Positions 21,115 to 32,377 of a DNA stretch of 64,000 bases are shown one piece after another. The stretch comes from Chlorella sorokiniana (taxonomy: Eukaryota > Chlorophyta > Trebouxiophyceae > Chlorellales > Chlorellaceae). The stretch covers positions 620,001 to 684,000 of the forward strand of contig CP084610.1 of assembly GCA_025917655.1 (NCBI GenBank), read 5' to 3'. Each line of letters opens with the position of its first letter. Position 1 is the first letter of the stretch. The notes beneath the pieces were generated by a model. The model was not told the DNA's origin. It did not search any database and saw nothing but the letters and a program-made list of their open reading frames with translations. The position numbers were made by a program, and so were the translations under genes.

Positions 21115-23203
21115 TCACGCGCCCGGCAGCAGTTGCGCGCTGAATCCCAGGGGCAGGTGGTCCGAGGGCCACCCCGCATTGGGCAGCGGCGGCAGGTCGG
21201 CCACGTCTTGCGGGTCGCGCACCGCTGCCGGCTGGCCCGGGAGCGCGGGGTCAAAGCGGTAGGGGGCGGTATCGCCGCCGCCACCGCCCAGTGCCCGCGG
21301 CTGAGCCACACATAGTCCAGGCAGCCCGCAAAGGCGGCCGTCTTGTTGGTCACTGGCAGCTCGCGGCCCCAAGCTAAGACCGAGGCGCTGTGCAGGGAGA
21401 GCGGGTCGCTGGTGAGGCGCAGGGGGCCAGGTCGCGGGCGGCGGCGGTGCTGCCGGCCAGGCCGCGGCGGCAGGGGTGGTCTGGGTGGCTGCTGTCCATG
21501 CCGCCCTCCTCCGCAAGCACGGTGTAGGCCCCGCTGACCAGCGTCTGGCCAGGGGGACTGCGGGGAGGCGGATGGCAGCAGGAGGAGGAAGTTGGACAGT
21601 CACTGCCAGGGGGCCAAGCACGGGCAGGCTGCCAGGAGAGCTCTGAGCTGCAGCCCAGCCATGGCAGGCAGCCATGCCAAAGAGGCAGGTACCACACACA
21701 GCCGCTGCGCTGCAGCCAAGCAGACGGACGCCCACCCGTGTCAAACGCGTCGGTGCGCCGCTTGAATGGAAGCGAGTTGAAGTCGCCCGCGATGATGGTC
21801 GGCACCGCCGCCGCATCCCGCCGCAGCGTCGCCTCTGCTGCCAGGCCTTGCTGCCGCAGAAACGCGCCCGCCGCTCGGCATATAAGCATGGCCTGTGCCG
21901 CCTGCTCAGCAAGAGGAGGGAAAGAGGGGGGGGCTCGCTGATTGCCAGGCCACGGGACGTGCTGCTGCCTGCACACCCAAGCAGCTCTTGCTGTCTCCAC
22001 TTTCTGCCTTCAGCAGCAGCAGCCCACCTTGACATCGGGGTACCGCGGGTTCCAGAACAGGTGGGTGCACCCCGCCAGCAGCGTGCGCCGCGTAGCGCTG
22101 TCCCGCAGCAGCGCCAGCAGCACGCCATCATCCCGCTGCCGCACAAAGTCCCAGAAGCGGCCGAGCTGGCCGGGTGCAACCTGGCTTCCTAGCCTGATCG
22201 CCTGCGTGGTTGAAGCGCAAGGCGAGCGTAGCTGAGCCGTGCAGCAGCGCTGCTTTCACAGCAGCGTGCAGGCAGCACGGGCAGCTGGCCCGCCTGCACG
22301 GCAGGGTGCACCCACCCTGCTGGCCAGCCGCTGCAGCCTGCTGGTCTTGTAGAGCAGGCAGATGCCCTCCTCGACCAGCTCCCCCGGCCTGCAGGGGGCC
22401 AGGAGGCAGCGCAGCACCGGAAACCAGGCTTGTTCCACTCCGATCACCGAGGCGTCCGCTGATGGCTGCCACAGGCCTTCCTACAGCCCCAGAGCAGCGC
22501 CCCAGCGCAGCGCAGCTGGGCGGCAGCGGCAGGGCCATCGGAAGCGGGGGCCACCTCACCGCAGCTGGCGCGAGTAGTAGAGGCCCTCGTAGCCGTGTTG
22601 CTGCAGCAGCGGCTCCAGCTCGCACTCGAAGAAGGGGCGCTCCACCTGCACGGTTTACGGGGACGGGGGCATCCCAACAGCGCCCACTCTTCAGCCGATA
22701 CACGTTGCGCAGGACGGCTGAGGGCGATGGCAACGGGGGCGCTCGCCCGCCCTGCGCGGCAGCTCTGCTTGCCTCCTGCAGGCACATGATGTCTGGGAGG
22801 AGGTGCAGCAGGCTGTCCAGAATCTGCTGCTTGCGGTGCAGCCACGACAGCAGCGGCGGGGGCAGTAGGGGTGCTGCGCGCTTGTAGCGTACTTGTCCGC
22901 CAAAATGTTCTACAGCGGGGACAGTCAAGAGAGGGGCCAGCATGTCGAAGGAGCATGGTGCTGTGCCGCCAACCAACATCAGAAATGCTGGCGCCGCGTG
23001 AACAGCTAGTGCGTTGCATGCCAAACTGTTATGCAGACACAAAAAGAAACCATGCAGCTGCTACATGTCCTCCCTGAGGTGCCCACCCAAGTCACGACGG
23101 TCAGCGGCGCAGCAGCGCCAGGCGGGACGGCTGCAAAGCCGGCAGGGCGGAAGGTCAGGCGGGCTGCTGCTGCAGTTGCTGTCGCTGAGGCTGCTGTTCC
23201 CAT
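21115..23203 (-). CDS. CCR4-family exonuclease (endonuclease/exonuclease/phosphatase fold)
   Basis: The family comprises Mg-dependent 3'-5' exoribonucleases (CCR4 deadenylase, Angel, nocturnin). A likely first exon ends AAAPLTVVTW near 23088, from a Met at 23203. Next come MLAPLLTVPAVEHFGG and LLSWLHRKQQILDSLLHLLP, followed by DIMCLQE with the catalytic Glu. A GC-AG intron leads to VERPFFECELEPLLQQHGYE. Further exons give EEGICLLYKTSRLQRLA, GQLGRFWDFVRQRDDGVLLA, IIAGDFNSLPFKRRTDAFDT, AGCLDYVWLSRGHW and LPPLPNAGWPSDHLPLGF. The GDFNS and SDH motifs carry the active-site Asp, Asn and His. A one-base break lies in the G5 run 21262-21266. The 5' end is unresolved, because exon 1 and exon 2 do not join cleanly in frame. 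Stop at 21115. Confidence 0.82.
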
Positions 23204-23625
23204 AGGGGAGGGCTGGAGGCGAGAGAGAAGCAGCAGAGGCGCGGGTTGTCTTCTGCAACGGCAGTAGCACTGTCGAGAGCGGGTTCTGTGGAATAATTAC
23301 TCAGTGATTGGTTATTGGTATCGTCTTTCGACACAGCAGACTCGTGCACATGGGGTTTGACGGCAACCCACCCAGCCTTGAATGCGCACTCGAGCTTGCA
23401 GCTCCTTTCCCAACTGTACGTGAACACTGCTGCCTGTCAACTGTTCTCCATGAAAGCCATGGCCTATTGTAGGTGGGCAACACCAGGGCTCTTAACCAAG
23501 GGGACGCCGGCTGCAGGTGGAGCATGTCTTGGCAACAAGCCACACCTCTTGGCAAGGCAGGGTTGCTTCAAAGCAGGTCATGCCCGCCGCAATTCAATGT
23601 CAGTTTCCTTTCGTCATGCAGCCTG
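23204..23625. other. Intergenic region
   Basis: About 420 bases lie between the CCR4-like gene start and the membrane-protein gene end. I see no gene. Confidence 0.4.
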
Positions 23626-24818
23626 CTAAGCTCCCGCTGCAACGTTTGCCTGGCCAGCAGGCACATCATAGGCCCCCGCCGCCAGCAGCAGTGAAGCGTC
23701 AAACAGCACGCCGAGCAGCACCCAGCCAGCAGCCGCGGCCCAGGGCAAGCCTGCCGCATGGATGGGGTCCTCCAGCTCGCCGCACAGCCGCAGGCATGGC
23801 CCAGGCTCGCGGGGTAGCTGCGACGTCCGCTGCCAGCGCTGGTGCAGCGCACGCCGCCGACCCCCTGCGCCGCCTGAACCAGTGCGGGCAGCGCCACGCC
23901 TGCAGGTGGGCAGGCATCGAGCGTGCTCATGGGCAGCCAGCAGGGCAGGCGATTGCGCACGGGGGGGTTCAACGGCACAGGGAGCAACAGCCAGGGCAGG
24001 GCTCCCCACTTGCAGGTCCCCCCAGAGCAGCCAGCTGGCTGCAGCAGCCCGGGATGCATGCTGGAGTCAGTCACCTAGTGTGAGCTGCATGTAGGTGGCC
24101 AGGACAGCACACTCCAGGCGCGGCGGCAATGCCTCGTGCTGGGGTCCTGGCGCGGGCAGCACTTGGTACCGCAGCGAGCTGGCCAACCGGTACAGGCGGT
24201 GCGTCAGGCGACGCCCCTGCTGCGTGTCGAGCGCCAGGCCTGCCGCGCTGCATGTGTCGCCGCTGTGCCTCGTGCCTTCCAGAACCAGCGCCAGCTGGAT
24301 GAGCACCGACACGCTGCGGGCAGGGCAGTGAGTCGCGGGCTTGCAGCAGGAAAACTGATGGTTGGAAAGGGCATGGGGGAGCGGCTGGCCGACCAGACAG
24401 CCTGGCTGTGCTGGGCAAGAGCCCATGCCGCGCTCTCTCACCCAACCCGCAGCGGCCGTGCGAACCAGAGCGTCAGCAGGGACATTGCGCCGCTTGCCAG
24501 CAGCAGCACCATCACGTGCCACAGCAAGGCGGCTGCGCCGTCGCCGGCAGCAGGCGGCAGGCAGTCCACGAAGCAGCGCACGAGCCTCCACCCCATGCCG
24601 CCCCCAAACCCGCCAAGCCTCAGCAGGGCGGTGAGCAGTTCCCTGTGCCGTGACCAGGAGGTGTGGTGCGCCGTGCGCCAAATGGCGTTGGCCAAGAGGG
24701 CGACACAGGCGCATGAGAGGGCAGGATGCTGGGCGAGCGGTGGGAGGCGCCCTCGATACCACAGCACGGCAGCGGTGGACTGCATGGGGGCCGGGATGAC
24801 GGGCCCGGCGGTTGGCAT
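23626..24818 (-). CDS. Uncharacterised multi-pass membrane protein
   Basis: Exon 1 (24818 to about 24440) starts MPTAGPVIPAPMQSTAAVLW and contains HPALSCACVALLANAIWRTA and WHVMVLLLASGAMSLLTLWF. A phase-2 intron joins PLRVG to VSVLIQLALVLEGTRHSGD and TYMQLTLG. The final exon ends AGWVLLGVLFDASLLLAAG, then AYDVPAGQANVAAGA and a stop at 23626. At least four hydrophobic helices are visible. The third exon is poorly defined, since all three frames stay open and a frame break is likely near 23850. I do not recognise a family. Confidence 0.45.
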
Positions 24819-25884
24819 CAGAACACATTGTGATCATCTCAGATTGTTGCTGACAGCGTCTGATCAACGGATGAAATGCATTTGGCACACCCGGCCCAGC
24901 GGGCGCCGCAGACGAGGGCGGCGGAGGGCACGTTGACGGTCAGGCCAGTGGAACGCAGCAGCGCACCAGGCTTATCCAGTCTATCAGCGCATCCTTTAAG
25001 GTTGTTGCTTCATCAATCTGCTGCAGGAAGGCGCGGTGTGGACCGCAGAACTGTGCCGGACTGATGCCATGACAGGGGTTTGGAACTCGGGGAGTTGTGA
25101 TTGCGCCCTCAATCGCCATTTGTGAGCTAGAATCACGATTGTCGCCTTGTTTATTGACCGGTTGAGGGAGACGGAGATGCAATACTTCCAAGCGGCCCTT
25201 GCACTTGCTCAAGTTCTTGTCCGAGGGGGAGCAATGTTCCCTCAGACAGATAGAACGCTCGCAACGCCGCCTGAAGAGAGTGCAACACAGGGACCGCCAC
25301 CGCACCCCTGGGCTCATGCTGAGCAGCGCTGCGGCCCCACCGACTGAGCGGCACGAGCACTCGGCACTAGTGCGGCCAGTGGTGGGGCATGCCAGCAACC
25401 TCTGTAGCAGGTATGCGTGTTGTGGTTGAATGACAAGTGACGAAAAGGACCAGGGGTGTTGTTTGAATAGATGCAGGCTGTGGGAGCTCGAGGTGCACCA
25501 CCGTGTCCCGTACAAGCATTTAAAATTGGCAGTTTGTATGCCAAGGACAACCAACTTGAAAAATGTCCATGCAGAATCATCTCGTTGCTGAAAAAGCAAG
25601 GGTTTAACAGCAGGCCAGCAGCAGGACTGCCTTCCTTACGGCGTGCTTGCCGCATGTGGCGGCCGCCACATGCTGCCTCCCTGCTAAAGAACCTATGACG
25701 GGAAACCGCCGTAATTCCTTGATGAAGAATCAGGCAAACTCCAAATGTCACCAGTAAGCTTCAAAGATCTTGGTTAGATATAACTTGCAAAGGCTTCAAA
25801 CCAGCACCGGGGTGGGTCAACAGGCAGAAGTTGATCCTGCGCCAGCCAGCCCGCCGCTGCACCCAGACAAGAGAGGAATCAACG
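24819..25884. other. Divergent intergenic region
   Basis: About 1.07 kb lies between the membrane-protein start (minus) and the SBP start (plus). It is lower in GC than its surroundings. A few short open frames exist but none has a splice-supported or family-supported product. It probably holds both promoters. Confidence 0.45.
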
Positions 25885-28858
25885 ATGGATAAGTTTTTCA
25901 ACGGACGGCTGCCCAACGTCGCCACAAGGTGACCACGCTAGTCCCCGTCAGCCCTCATTCACAAGGGGTCTTCCCGCCTCGCCAGCCTCATTTCGCCTGC
26001 CTCCCGGCCTGCCGCACCCACACACCTGCCCCAGTTAGTCCAGCGCCTCAGGAGCTGTTGAAAGGGGTGCAGGACAGAGGAGTGTACCTGAGACGAGGTA
26101 CGCGGGAGGTACAGAGCTGCCCGGGCCCCAGTTCAAACTGCCTGGTAGTGGGACGGCTGAGACGGGCAGTGCCCGCCGGTGGGAGCGCCCAGGGGCACGC
26201 CGCTGGCACACCCCGATCGCCAGGCTGGCCTCTGTGCAGATGGAGGGGGCGCCCGTGGAGTACGCTGTGAACGGCACAGTGGAGGAGCAGGCGGCGCCCC
26301 AAGCGCTGCAGGAGCTTCAGGCGGCGGTGCAAGATGTGCACGCCATGCCCGTCGTCGTGGCGGGCTTCCAGGAGGCACTGGCTGCTGACCCCCAGGTGGG
26401 CGCTCCAGCCGGGCAGTGCTGGCTCTGCTCCCTGCGTCAAGGGCAGGCATGATCCAGAAGATGCGGCCAGCCACCCGAGCTCTCCTGACCCCTGCCGCCG
26501 TACCCGCCCCACCTGTGGCGCTTCCCTACCGTCGCCTCCCCCAAACTCCTCCCATGCCTGCAGCTCCAGGCAGCAGCAGGCACGCCGGCAGACGGCGGCA
26601 TGTCTGCGGAGGGCACCACGCCCGCCATGCACCTGCCGCCCACGGGCATGACTGGCGGGCGCGGGCGCATGAGCTCAGGCTCCTACAAGAACCGCGTCGG
26701 TGCGGCGCGACCCCCTGCACCCCCTCCCTCCCTGCTGCTTGCGCGGCTGCTGCTGGGCCCGCACACGCAAGAGCAGCGAGATGCCCGCCTGTGCGGCGCA
26801 GCCCAGCTCAGCCAGCAGCAAGTGACTGGGCCCCGGACTGCAACCTCCCGTTTACCCCCTCCCCCCCCCTTCTTCCCCCCTCCAGGCCCCCTGTTCTGCC
26901 AGGTGGAGGGGTGCGGCATGCCCCTGGACAACCTGAAGGAGTACCACCAGCGGTACAAAGTGTGCGAGGAGCACCTCAAGACACCCTACATCATCCGGGA
27001 CGGCCAGCAGGTGGGCGGCCGCATGCTGGGCGAGCTGCGGCGCCGCACGCTCGGCGGCGCATGCGCACCCGCCGCCAGCTGCCCAGGACAGCCTGGCATC
27101 GCCTGCGCGCTGCGCGGCGCTCACGCCTGGGCTGGAGACCCCGGGCTCGGGCCCCCAGCCGCGCTCTGCGGCCCACTCGCCCCTCCCTTCCTCGACTGAC
27201 CACCCCCACCCCTCACCACCACCGCGCCGCCGCAGGTCCGCTTCTGCCAGCAGTGCGGCCGCTTTCAGCCCCTGGAGGACTTTGACGACACCAAGCGCTC
27301 CTGCCGTGTGCGCCTGCAGGTAGGCGAACGCCGCGGTCTGTGCGCGGTCTGCAGCGGTCTGTGCGCATGCCGCACACGCCGCTATGGCTTGGGATGGCAG
27401 CCTTTATCGCCGCTGCCTCTCCGCGTTCCCAACCCGCGCCTTCCGGCGCTGAGCGTCTCGACCCTCCTGCCCCCTTCCTCACCCCCGTGCAGCGCCACAA
27501 CGCGCGTCGCCGCAAGCGGCCGCGCGACGGCGCCGGCGGCTCCTCCGCCGGTGACCTGGCTCACTACGACATGGCTGGGTCGGCGGCGGCGGCGGCGGAG
27601 ATGGCCAAGCTGGCGGGGTACGGCGCCGCCGCCATCCCCATCTCCCCCAAGGACCTGCAGTCCATGCAGGAGGCGCTGCAGTTCGCCTCCACCACCCTCA
27701 TGCACTCCTCCCAAGTGGTGAGTGTGATGGGTGCTTTGTTGAGGGGGCGCTGGCCGGGAAGTGCCGCAGCGCGGTTCTGAGCGCGCCGACGCACCTGCAC
27801 GGTTCATCAGTGCCTGGTCGGGCTTGACCCCTTGCTGGCCAACCGAGCATTGCTTGGCCCCCCCCACCCCACCCTCCCTCTAAAGGTGACGGGCAAGCCC
27901 GCGGGCGAGGAGGGCGGCGAGGGTGGCGATGGCGGCGCGGGCGTGGCCATGGGTCCTGGCTCCATGCCCTTTGTGCCCGCCCCGACGTCATGATGCTGCT
28001 GCTCAAGGGATATGCAGGTAGGGCCCCGCTGCCTGCCCTGGCCTGCCCGCGCTGCCGACCCCTGCTGCAGTGCAGTTGCCGCTGCTGGCTGTGCCCGCCA
28101 GCTGCTCCGGCACGCCCTCAAACACAAGCACTTACCTCCCACCCACCCACCCACCCACCCCGCCGCAGCCATGTTCCACTATGCTCTGGACTCGGCCACG
28201 CTGCGCGCGCTGGCCCCGCCCTCGGAGCTGCCCAACCAGGAGGTGGGTGCGGGCAGAGGGGCGCAGCCAGTGTGCAGGGCCAGAGTCGGCAAGCTGCCCG
28301 CCATGCAGGGCGGCCGCCTGTGCACAGCCAGCGCTTGCACCTGTCCCCCGCTGCCGCCCATCACCCTGAGCCCCGGCCCCTCTGGCTTGCCGCGGGCGCT
28401 GCTGCAGGCTGCTGCTGCGGGCTCGCTGGGCCTGGGAGCGATGGATGCGCTGCAGATGCAGCACCTGATGAACGCCCAGGGCTTCTTCGGCGCCGCCGGC
28501 ATGCCCCTGCTGCTGCCCGGCGGCGACGCCGCGGGCATGATGCAGGGAGAGGGTGGCGAGCTGGGCGGCGGCGCCGACGGCGGGGCGGTCGCCGACGGCG
28601 GCGAGGGCGGCGAGGCGCAGGAGGAGCAGCAGCAGCAGCAGGAGCACGGCGGCCCCGAGCTGACTGCAGAGCAGGTGGCTGCCGCCCTCATCCAGCCCAT
28701 GCCCCAGGATGCAGCTGCGGCCGAGGGCGCCATGGCCGCCGCCGCCGCCGCTGGCCGCCGCCGCTGAGGGCCAGCCCTCGGCTGACGGCGGCTACGCGTC
28801 CGGCGAGCCCGGGGCTGCAGCCGAGGCTGTCCCCGAGGCGGACGCCATGCAGCAGTGA
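25885..28858 (+). CDS. SBP-box (SQUAMOSA promoter-binding) transcription factor
   Basis: Exon 1 is MDKFFNGRLPNVAT (25885-25930). Exons near 26240 and 26561 give MEGAPVEYAVNGTVEEQAAP and ADGGMSAEGTTPAMHLPPTG. The DNA-binding domain is split over three exons. First is CQVEGCGMPLDNLKEYHQRY with KVCEEH (about 26896-27009); second is VRFCQQCGRFQPLEDFDDTK (from 27235); third is RHNARRRKR (from 27492). The two zinc sites (C, C, C, H and C, C, H/C, C) and the basic nuclear signal overlapping the second site are the SBP hallmark. Downstream exons include ISPKDLQSMQEALQFASTTL, FHYALDSATLRALAPPSELP and GAMDALQMQHLMNAQGFFG, with Glu/Gln- and Ala-rich stretches. Frame breaks lie at the C4 run 27980-27983 and near 28745. 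After the second, the frame ends EAVPEADAMQQ at 28858; read literally it stops at 28767. Confidence 0.92.
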
Positions 28859-29338
28859 CAGCAGCGTGGTTGGTCTGCTGCACCAGAGCAGCATGCACCC
28901 TGCGTCGCTCCCCAGCCTTTTGTTTGCACTTTGCCCTCCAAGGACGATGACGGCCGCACGGCCACAGTGCAGCGCTTTCTCTTGCTGTTGCTTTGATCAA
29001 GTTGGGGTTTCTGGTTGCCAATCTCTGACCTTGGGGCGCTGCAGCGTTTGTTTGCCTGCAGTATGTTCAGGCGGCCCCTTGCCAAGTGCCTTGTTTTTCC
29101 CTGCCGCCGACAGTGCGATACAGTATGTATCTCCCGGCTTTGACCGACACGGCTTGCACACCTGTCCTGCCAATGCTTGCATTCCATGCCCACTCTCGCT
29201 TTGCAGGCGCCACTGTAACTGAGACCATCCCTGCTGACTGCTGCGGCAGGCTGTGCATGCTTCAGGAAGCAGTGCTGCTGATCGGGCCATGCCTGGCTTG
29301 GTGTGTGGCGCTTGCAATCCGCGGTCGCAGCAGGTTCC
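28859..29338. other. Convergent intergenic region with poly(A) motif
   Basis: About 480 bases lie between the SBP gene end and the BLES03-like gene end. A plus-strand TGTAA occurs at 29214-29218, 356 bases after the SBP stop, and may mark its 3' end. I see nothing else. Confidence 0.45.
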
Positions 29339-31260
29339 TCACAGCTTCTTGGAGTACAGCGTGGGCTTGATCCTCCAGGGGTTGCTGTCGCATGCATAAT
29401 AGATGCCTAGAATCGTGTACACATCTGCACATTGTGGCAGCATACAGGAGCGCTTTAAAATGTGAACCTCGCGGATGCTGCTGCAGTGTCTGGAGATGCG
29501 TGCTGCAGCTGCCGGCTCGTTGGGATGCAGCCATGAATGCACATGGCCGCGAGCCGCTCTGCACTCGCTGCACCCACCCGGCTTGTAGCAAATCGTCGGC
29601 CAGGTTTGGCGGTCGGGCATGGCGGCGCGCAGAGCGGCGCTCAGCCCGGCGTGCACCCGCAGCACGTCCGCCCTGCAGCCAGCTGGGCCCTGGCTGTTCA
29701 CAGGTGCGGGCCCCATGCATGCAGCTGTGCGCTGCAGAAGGGCTTGCAGCGCCGGCCAGCAGTTGACCGGTTGTGCGCGTGCTGGGAGGGAGGCGACGGG
29801 ACACCCTCCAGGTCGCCCTGGATGCACCTCGCGCCTCGAGTCGTACACGAAACACCCCCACACCCCCCACCTGTCCCCAAAGTCCCCGGTGTACACGCAG
29901 ATCACCCGGGACGCCCGCCCCCGGCACAGGCCCCGCGCTGATCTTGGCCGAGAGGCACAGGCCCTGCTGGGTGGGTGGGGATCCCCCGGGTGAGAGGGTC
30001 AGGCAGGGCAGAGAGGTTGGCTGTGCTGGTGCCCGCCGCTTGCACCACAGTCCTGGGTGCTGCACGGCGGCCACACCGCCACACCTGGCTGCAACCTTGC
30101 GCAGCACAGCGCAGCCAGCAGCGCACCTCGACATGCACCCAGCGGGCCACCGCGCCCCAAATGGCGCCCTCCCCCTGGGGGCCACCCGTGTGCACCATCC
30201 ACTTGCCGGTGAGGATGCCCCGCCGCCGGCCGATCTGCGGGAGTGGCCATGCGTTGCGGTGATACACAGCCAGCCGCTGGCGCTGCTGCCGGGCAGGGCG
30301 CCTTACTTGCAGCGCGGCCTCGGCAGACGGGCTGCCCTGCTGCTGCTCGGCCGCCCAGTCTGCCAATGCACCGTCGCGATCCTGCAAGGGGGAGGGGGCA
30401 AGGGCATGGAGCACTCACACGCGCGCTTCACCTCATGCCGGCACAACGGACAGCCCAGCAACTGCAGGAGCCTTCGGCCGCCGGGCTCCCTGTCGCGCTG
30501 CCAGCTGCGATCCTGCCACATACACGCCCTCCCGGCTGGCAAACGCAGAAAAGATTTCAAGCCGACTAACTGGCCAAGCGCTCTCGCCTGTGTTGTCGAC
30601 TGTTCTCGCCGTGAGCCCTCAACCGAGATCCATGCCAGGTCGGGCGGGGCCTGAGCCGGCGGGAACTCTCGCAGAAACCGGCGCAGGCGGCGCAGCCGCC
30701 CCTCCGCAGGACCGGCTGGCAGCGTCAGCCAGCCCGTGCCGCACATCAACGGGGCAAAGCGGTGCCCTGGCTCCCAGCAGGGTGTGCCTTCATCCGCCTC
30801 TCGGCACTGCCTCTGCACTCAAGAATGAAGGCGTGCTGTCAGGGTGCAGCCAAGCCACCGCTGTGCAACCAGGCAGCGCCTGCCACATGCTCGCCTCGGA
30901 CGGCGCGGCTGCCGCTGCCGCTGCTTCTCGCTGCAGACTGCAGGCCTGGCAGGCGAACCAGGGCGCTCCTGGGCCTGTGGGACAGCAACTGGCGCAGAAA
31001 TAGCGCTCATAGGCTGGCAGGGCCTCCAGGCAGTAGGCGCAACTGTCTCTGAGAACAGGGAGCGCATCCATTTCGGCAAACCGTTTCTCTTGATTCAACC
31101 GCGTAAGCAATCGTTCAACGACGGGTTGCACCGGCCCACAGGCTTGAACCGTCCAATTGGCATCACCTGTGGCGCTGTGCGCTGCCGCTCTGGCGGCTTG
31201 CGTTTGAGGGCTAGGCGCATCCCTTCGCTCTTTTGACAATATGTCTGCAGAGATACGCAA
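29339..31260 (-). CDS. DUF1917/BLES03-like protein with Cys-rich N-terminus
   Basis: The C-terminal half matches the DUF1917 (BLES03, human C11orf68) family, a small alpha/beta fold of unknown role. It contains YHRNAWPLPQIGRRRGILTG with KWMVH, IWGAVARWV, AKISAG, then ICVYTGDFGD, DVLRVHAGLSAALRAAMP, TICYKP and DVYTILGIYYACDSNPWRIK. It ends PTLYSKKL with a stop at 29339. The N-terminal part (from about 31260) has SCAYCLEALPAYERYFCASC and WFACQACSLQREA, three CxxC-like pairs that look like a zinc ribbon or MYND-type finger. This is not part of the usual family architecture. A second segment, LRRLRRFLREFPPAQAPPDL, links the two. Start is uncertain: MRISADIL at 31260, or an internal Met at MDALPVLRD. 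Function unknown. Confidence 0.68.
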
Positions 31261-31441
31261 CTGGTTTCATCATGTTGTCAACCAGGGCATCCCTCAGACT
31301 TTGGTCTGGGCAGCACGAAAGGTTGCGGGCAGCCTGGCGCAGCCTGGCGGCATGCGGCGCAGAGCCTGGGCGCGGACCCCCTGCGCGATCCCGTCGCATT
31401 CTGTGCACAGCAACCACTCTCTCTTATTGCACCCTTGAACC
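31261..31441. promoter_or_regulatory. Short shared promoter between head-to-head genes
   Basis: Only about 180 bases separate the divergent starts of the BLES03-like gene (minus) and the J-domain gene (plus). Both promoters must overlap here unless the BLES03-like start lies further inside. I see no TATA box. Confidence 0.45.
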
Positions 31442-31967
31442 ATGTCCAGCATGGACCTGCGTGAGGCTCTGGAACTTCTCGAGCTGAGCGATGCGCCTGG
31501 GGCGTTGACCATAGAGTCGCTACGCAAGCAGTACTTGCGTTTGGCGCTGCGCACACATCCAGACAAGAATCCAGGCGTTGAGGGCGCCGCGGAACGCTTT
31601 CAGCGCCTGGGCGCCGCCCACGCCCTGCTGCTTGCGTCGGTGGAGCGGCAAGCGACCGTCCAGTCGGAGCAGCACCGTGCGGCAGCGCTCCTAGACCTGC
31701 TGCTTCGCACGCTGCAAGGCGAGGATGTGGAGGAGCAGTTGAGGGCGCTGGGCGAGCACCGCCCGCCCGCCGCCTTTGGCGTGGACTTGACGCTTCCGTT
31801 TGACGGGCGTGTGCCGCCATTGGAAGCAGGCGAGGGGGTGGGTCGACGAGGGGCCGCCAGACGTGGAGCAGCTGCTGCAAGAAGCCTTCCAGCAAGAGGG
31901 CCTCACGAAAGAAGGGGACCCTGCAGGCGGCTATGCCATACCGCCGGGGACCGAGGTGTTCTTCTGA
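31442..31967 (+). CDS. J-domain (DnaJ-like) protein
   Basis: The gene is intronless. MSSMDLREALELLELSD opens a J domain with helix II LRKQYLRLALRTHPDKNPG and the invariant HPD that stimulates Hsp70 ATPase. Helix III AAERFQRLGAAHALLLA follows. The remaining part (DLLLRTLQGEDVEEQLRALG, AAFGVDLTLPFDGRVPPLE) has no Gly/Phe or zinc region, so it is a type III (DnaJC-like) protein. At the G5 run 31834-31838 the frame seems to carry one extra base. In the shifted frame it continues WVDEGPPDVEQLLQEAFQQE and ends IPPGTEVFF at 31967, the better C-terminus. Read literally, the frame runs to 32014. Confidence 0.82.
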
Positions 31968-32377
31968 CACGAGATGGCCGTTGTTGGTGCCAGCCGCTGC
32001 TTGCATCCCCCTGATCAGCACTCGATTCCTGATTTGATTGCGTGGCAACATTTCATTCGTCCAATTGCAAACATGCAACATAGACAAGGCAAAACGCATG
32101 CACTCAGGCCTGCGACGCAACAACAGGGAAAGTCGTGAAAGGTGAACAGTTCAAACAGAGGCTGCCGACACAAGTACTGCAAAAAGAGGGCGGGTGCGTG
32201 AAACAATACATGGCCGCAGTTGGCACCGGCGGGAGCCAGCTGTGTGCTGCCGCCGCCGCTGCAAGCGCCGCTGCCGGGGCCACTAGCCACCCGTGCCAAA
32301 ACAGGCGTGTGGAAGAATACATCTCCGCCGTTGGCGGCCCGCCGCGCCCGACCGCCGCGCCCCGACGGCCGCCGCGC
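31968..32377. other. Convergent intergenic region
   Basis: About 410 bases lie between the ends of the J-domain and NAD kinase genes. I see no gene and no clear TGTAA on the plus strand. Confidence 0.4.

Noticed and set aside
25147-25751. Overlapping open frames on both strands between the membrane-protein and SBP genes
   Set aside because: No splice support, no recognisable motif and no consistent codon pattern; treated as intergenic.
26896-27320. A generic zinc-finger or C2H2 gene
   Set aside because: The spacing of Cys and His and the RFCQQC..F, KRSCR.RL..HN.RRRK pattern fit only the SBP box.
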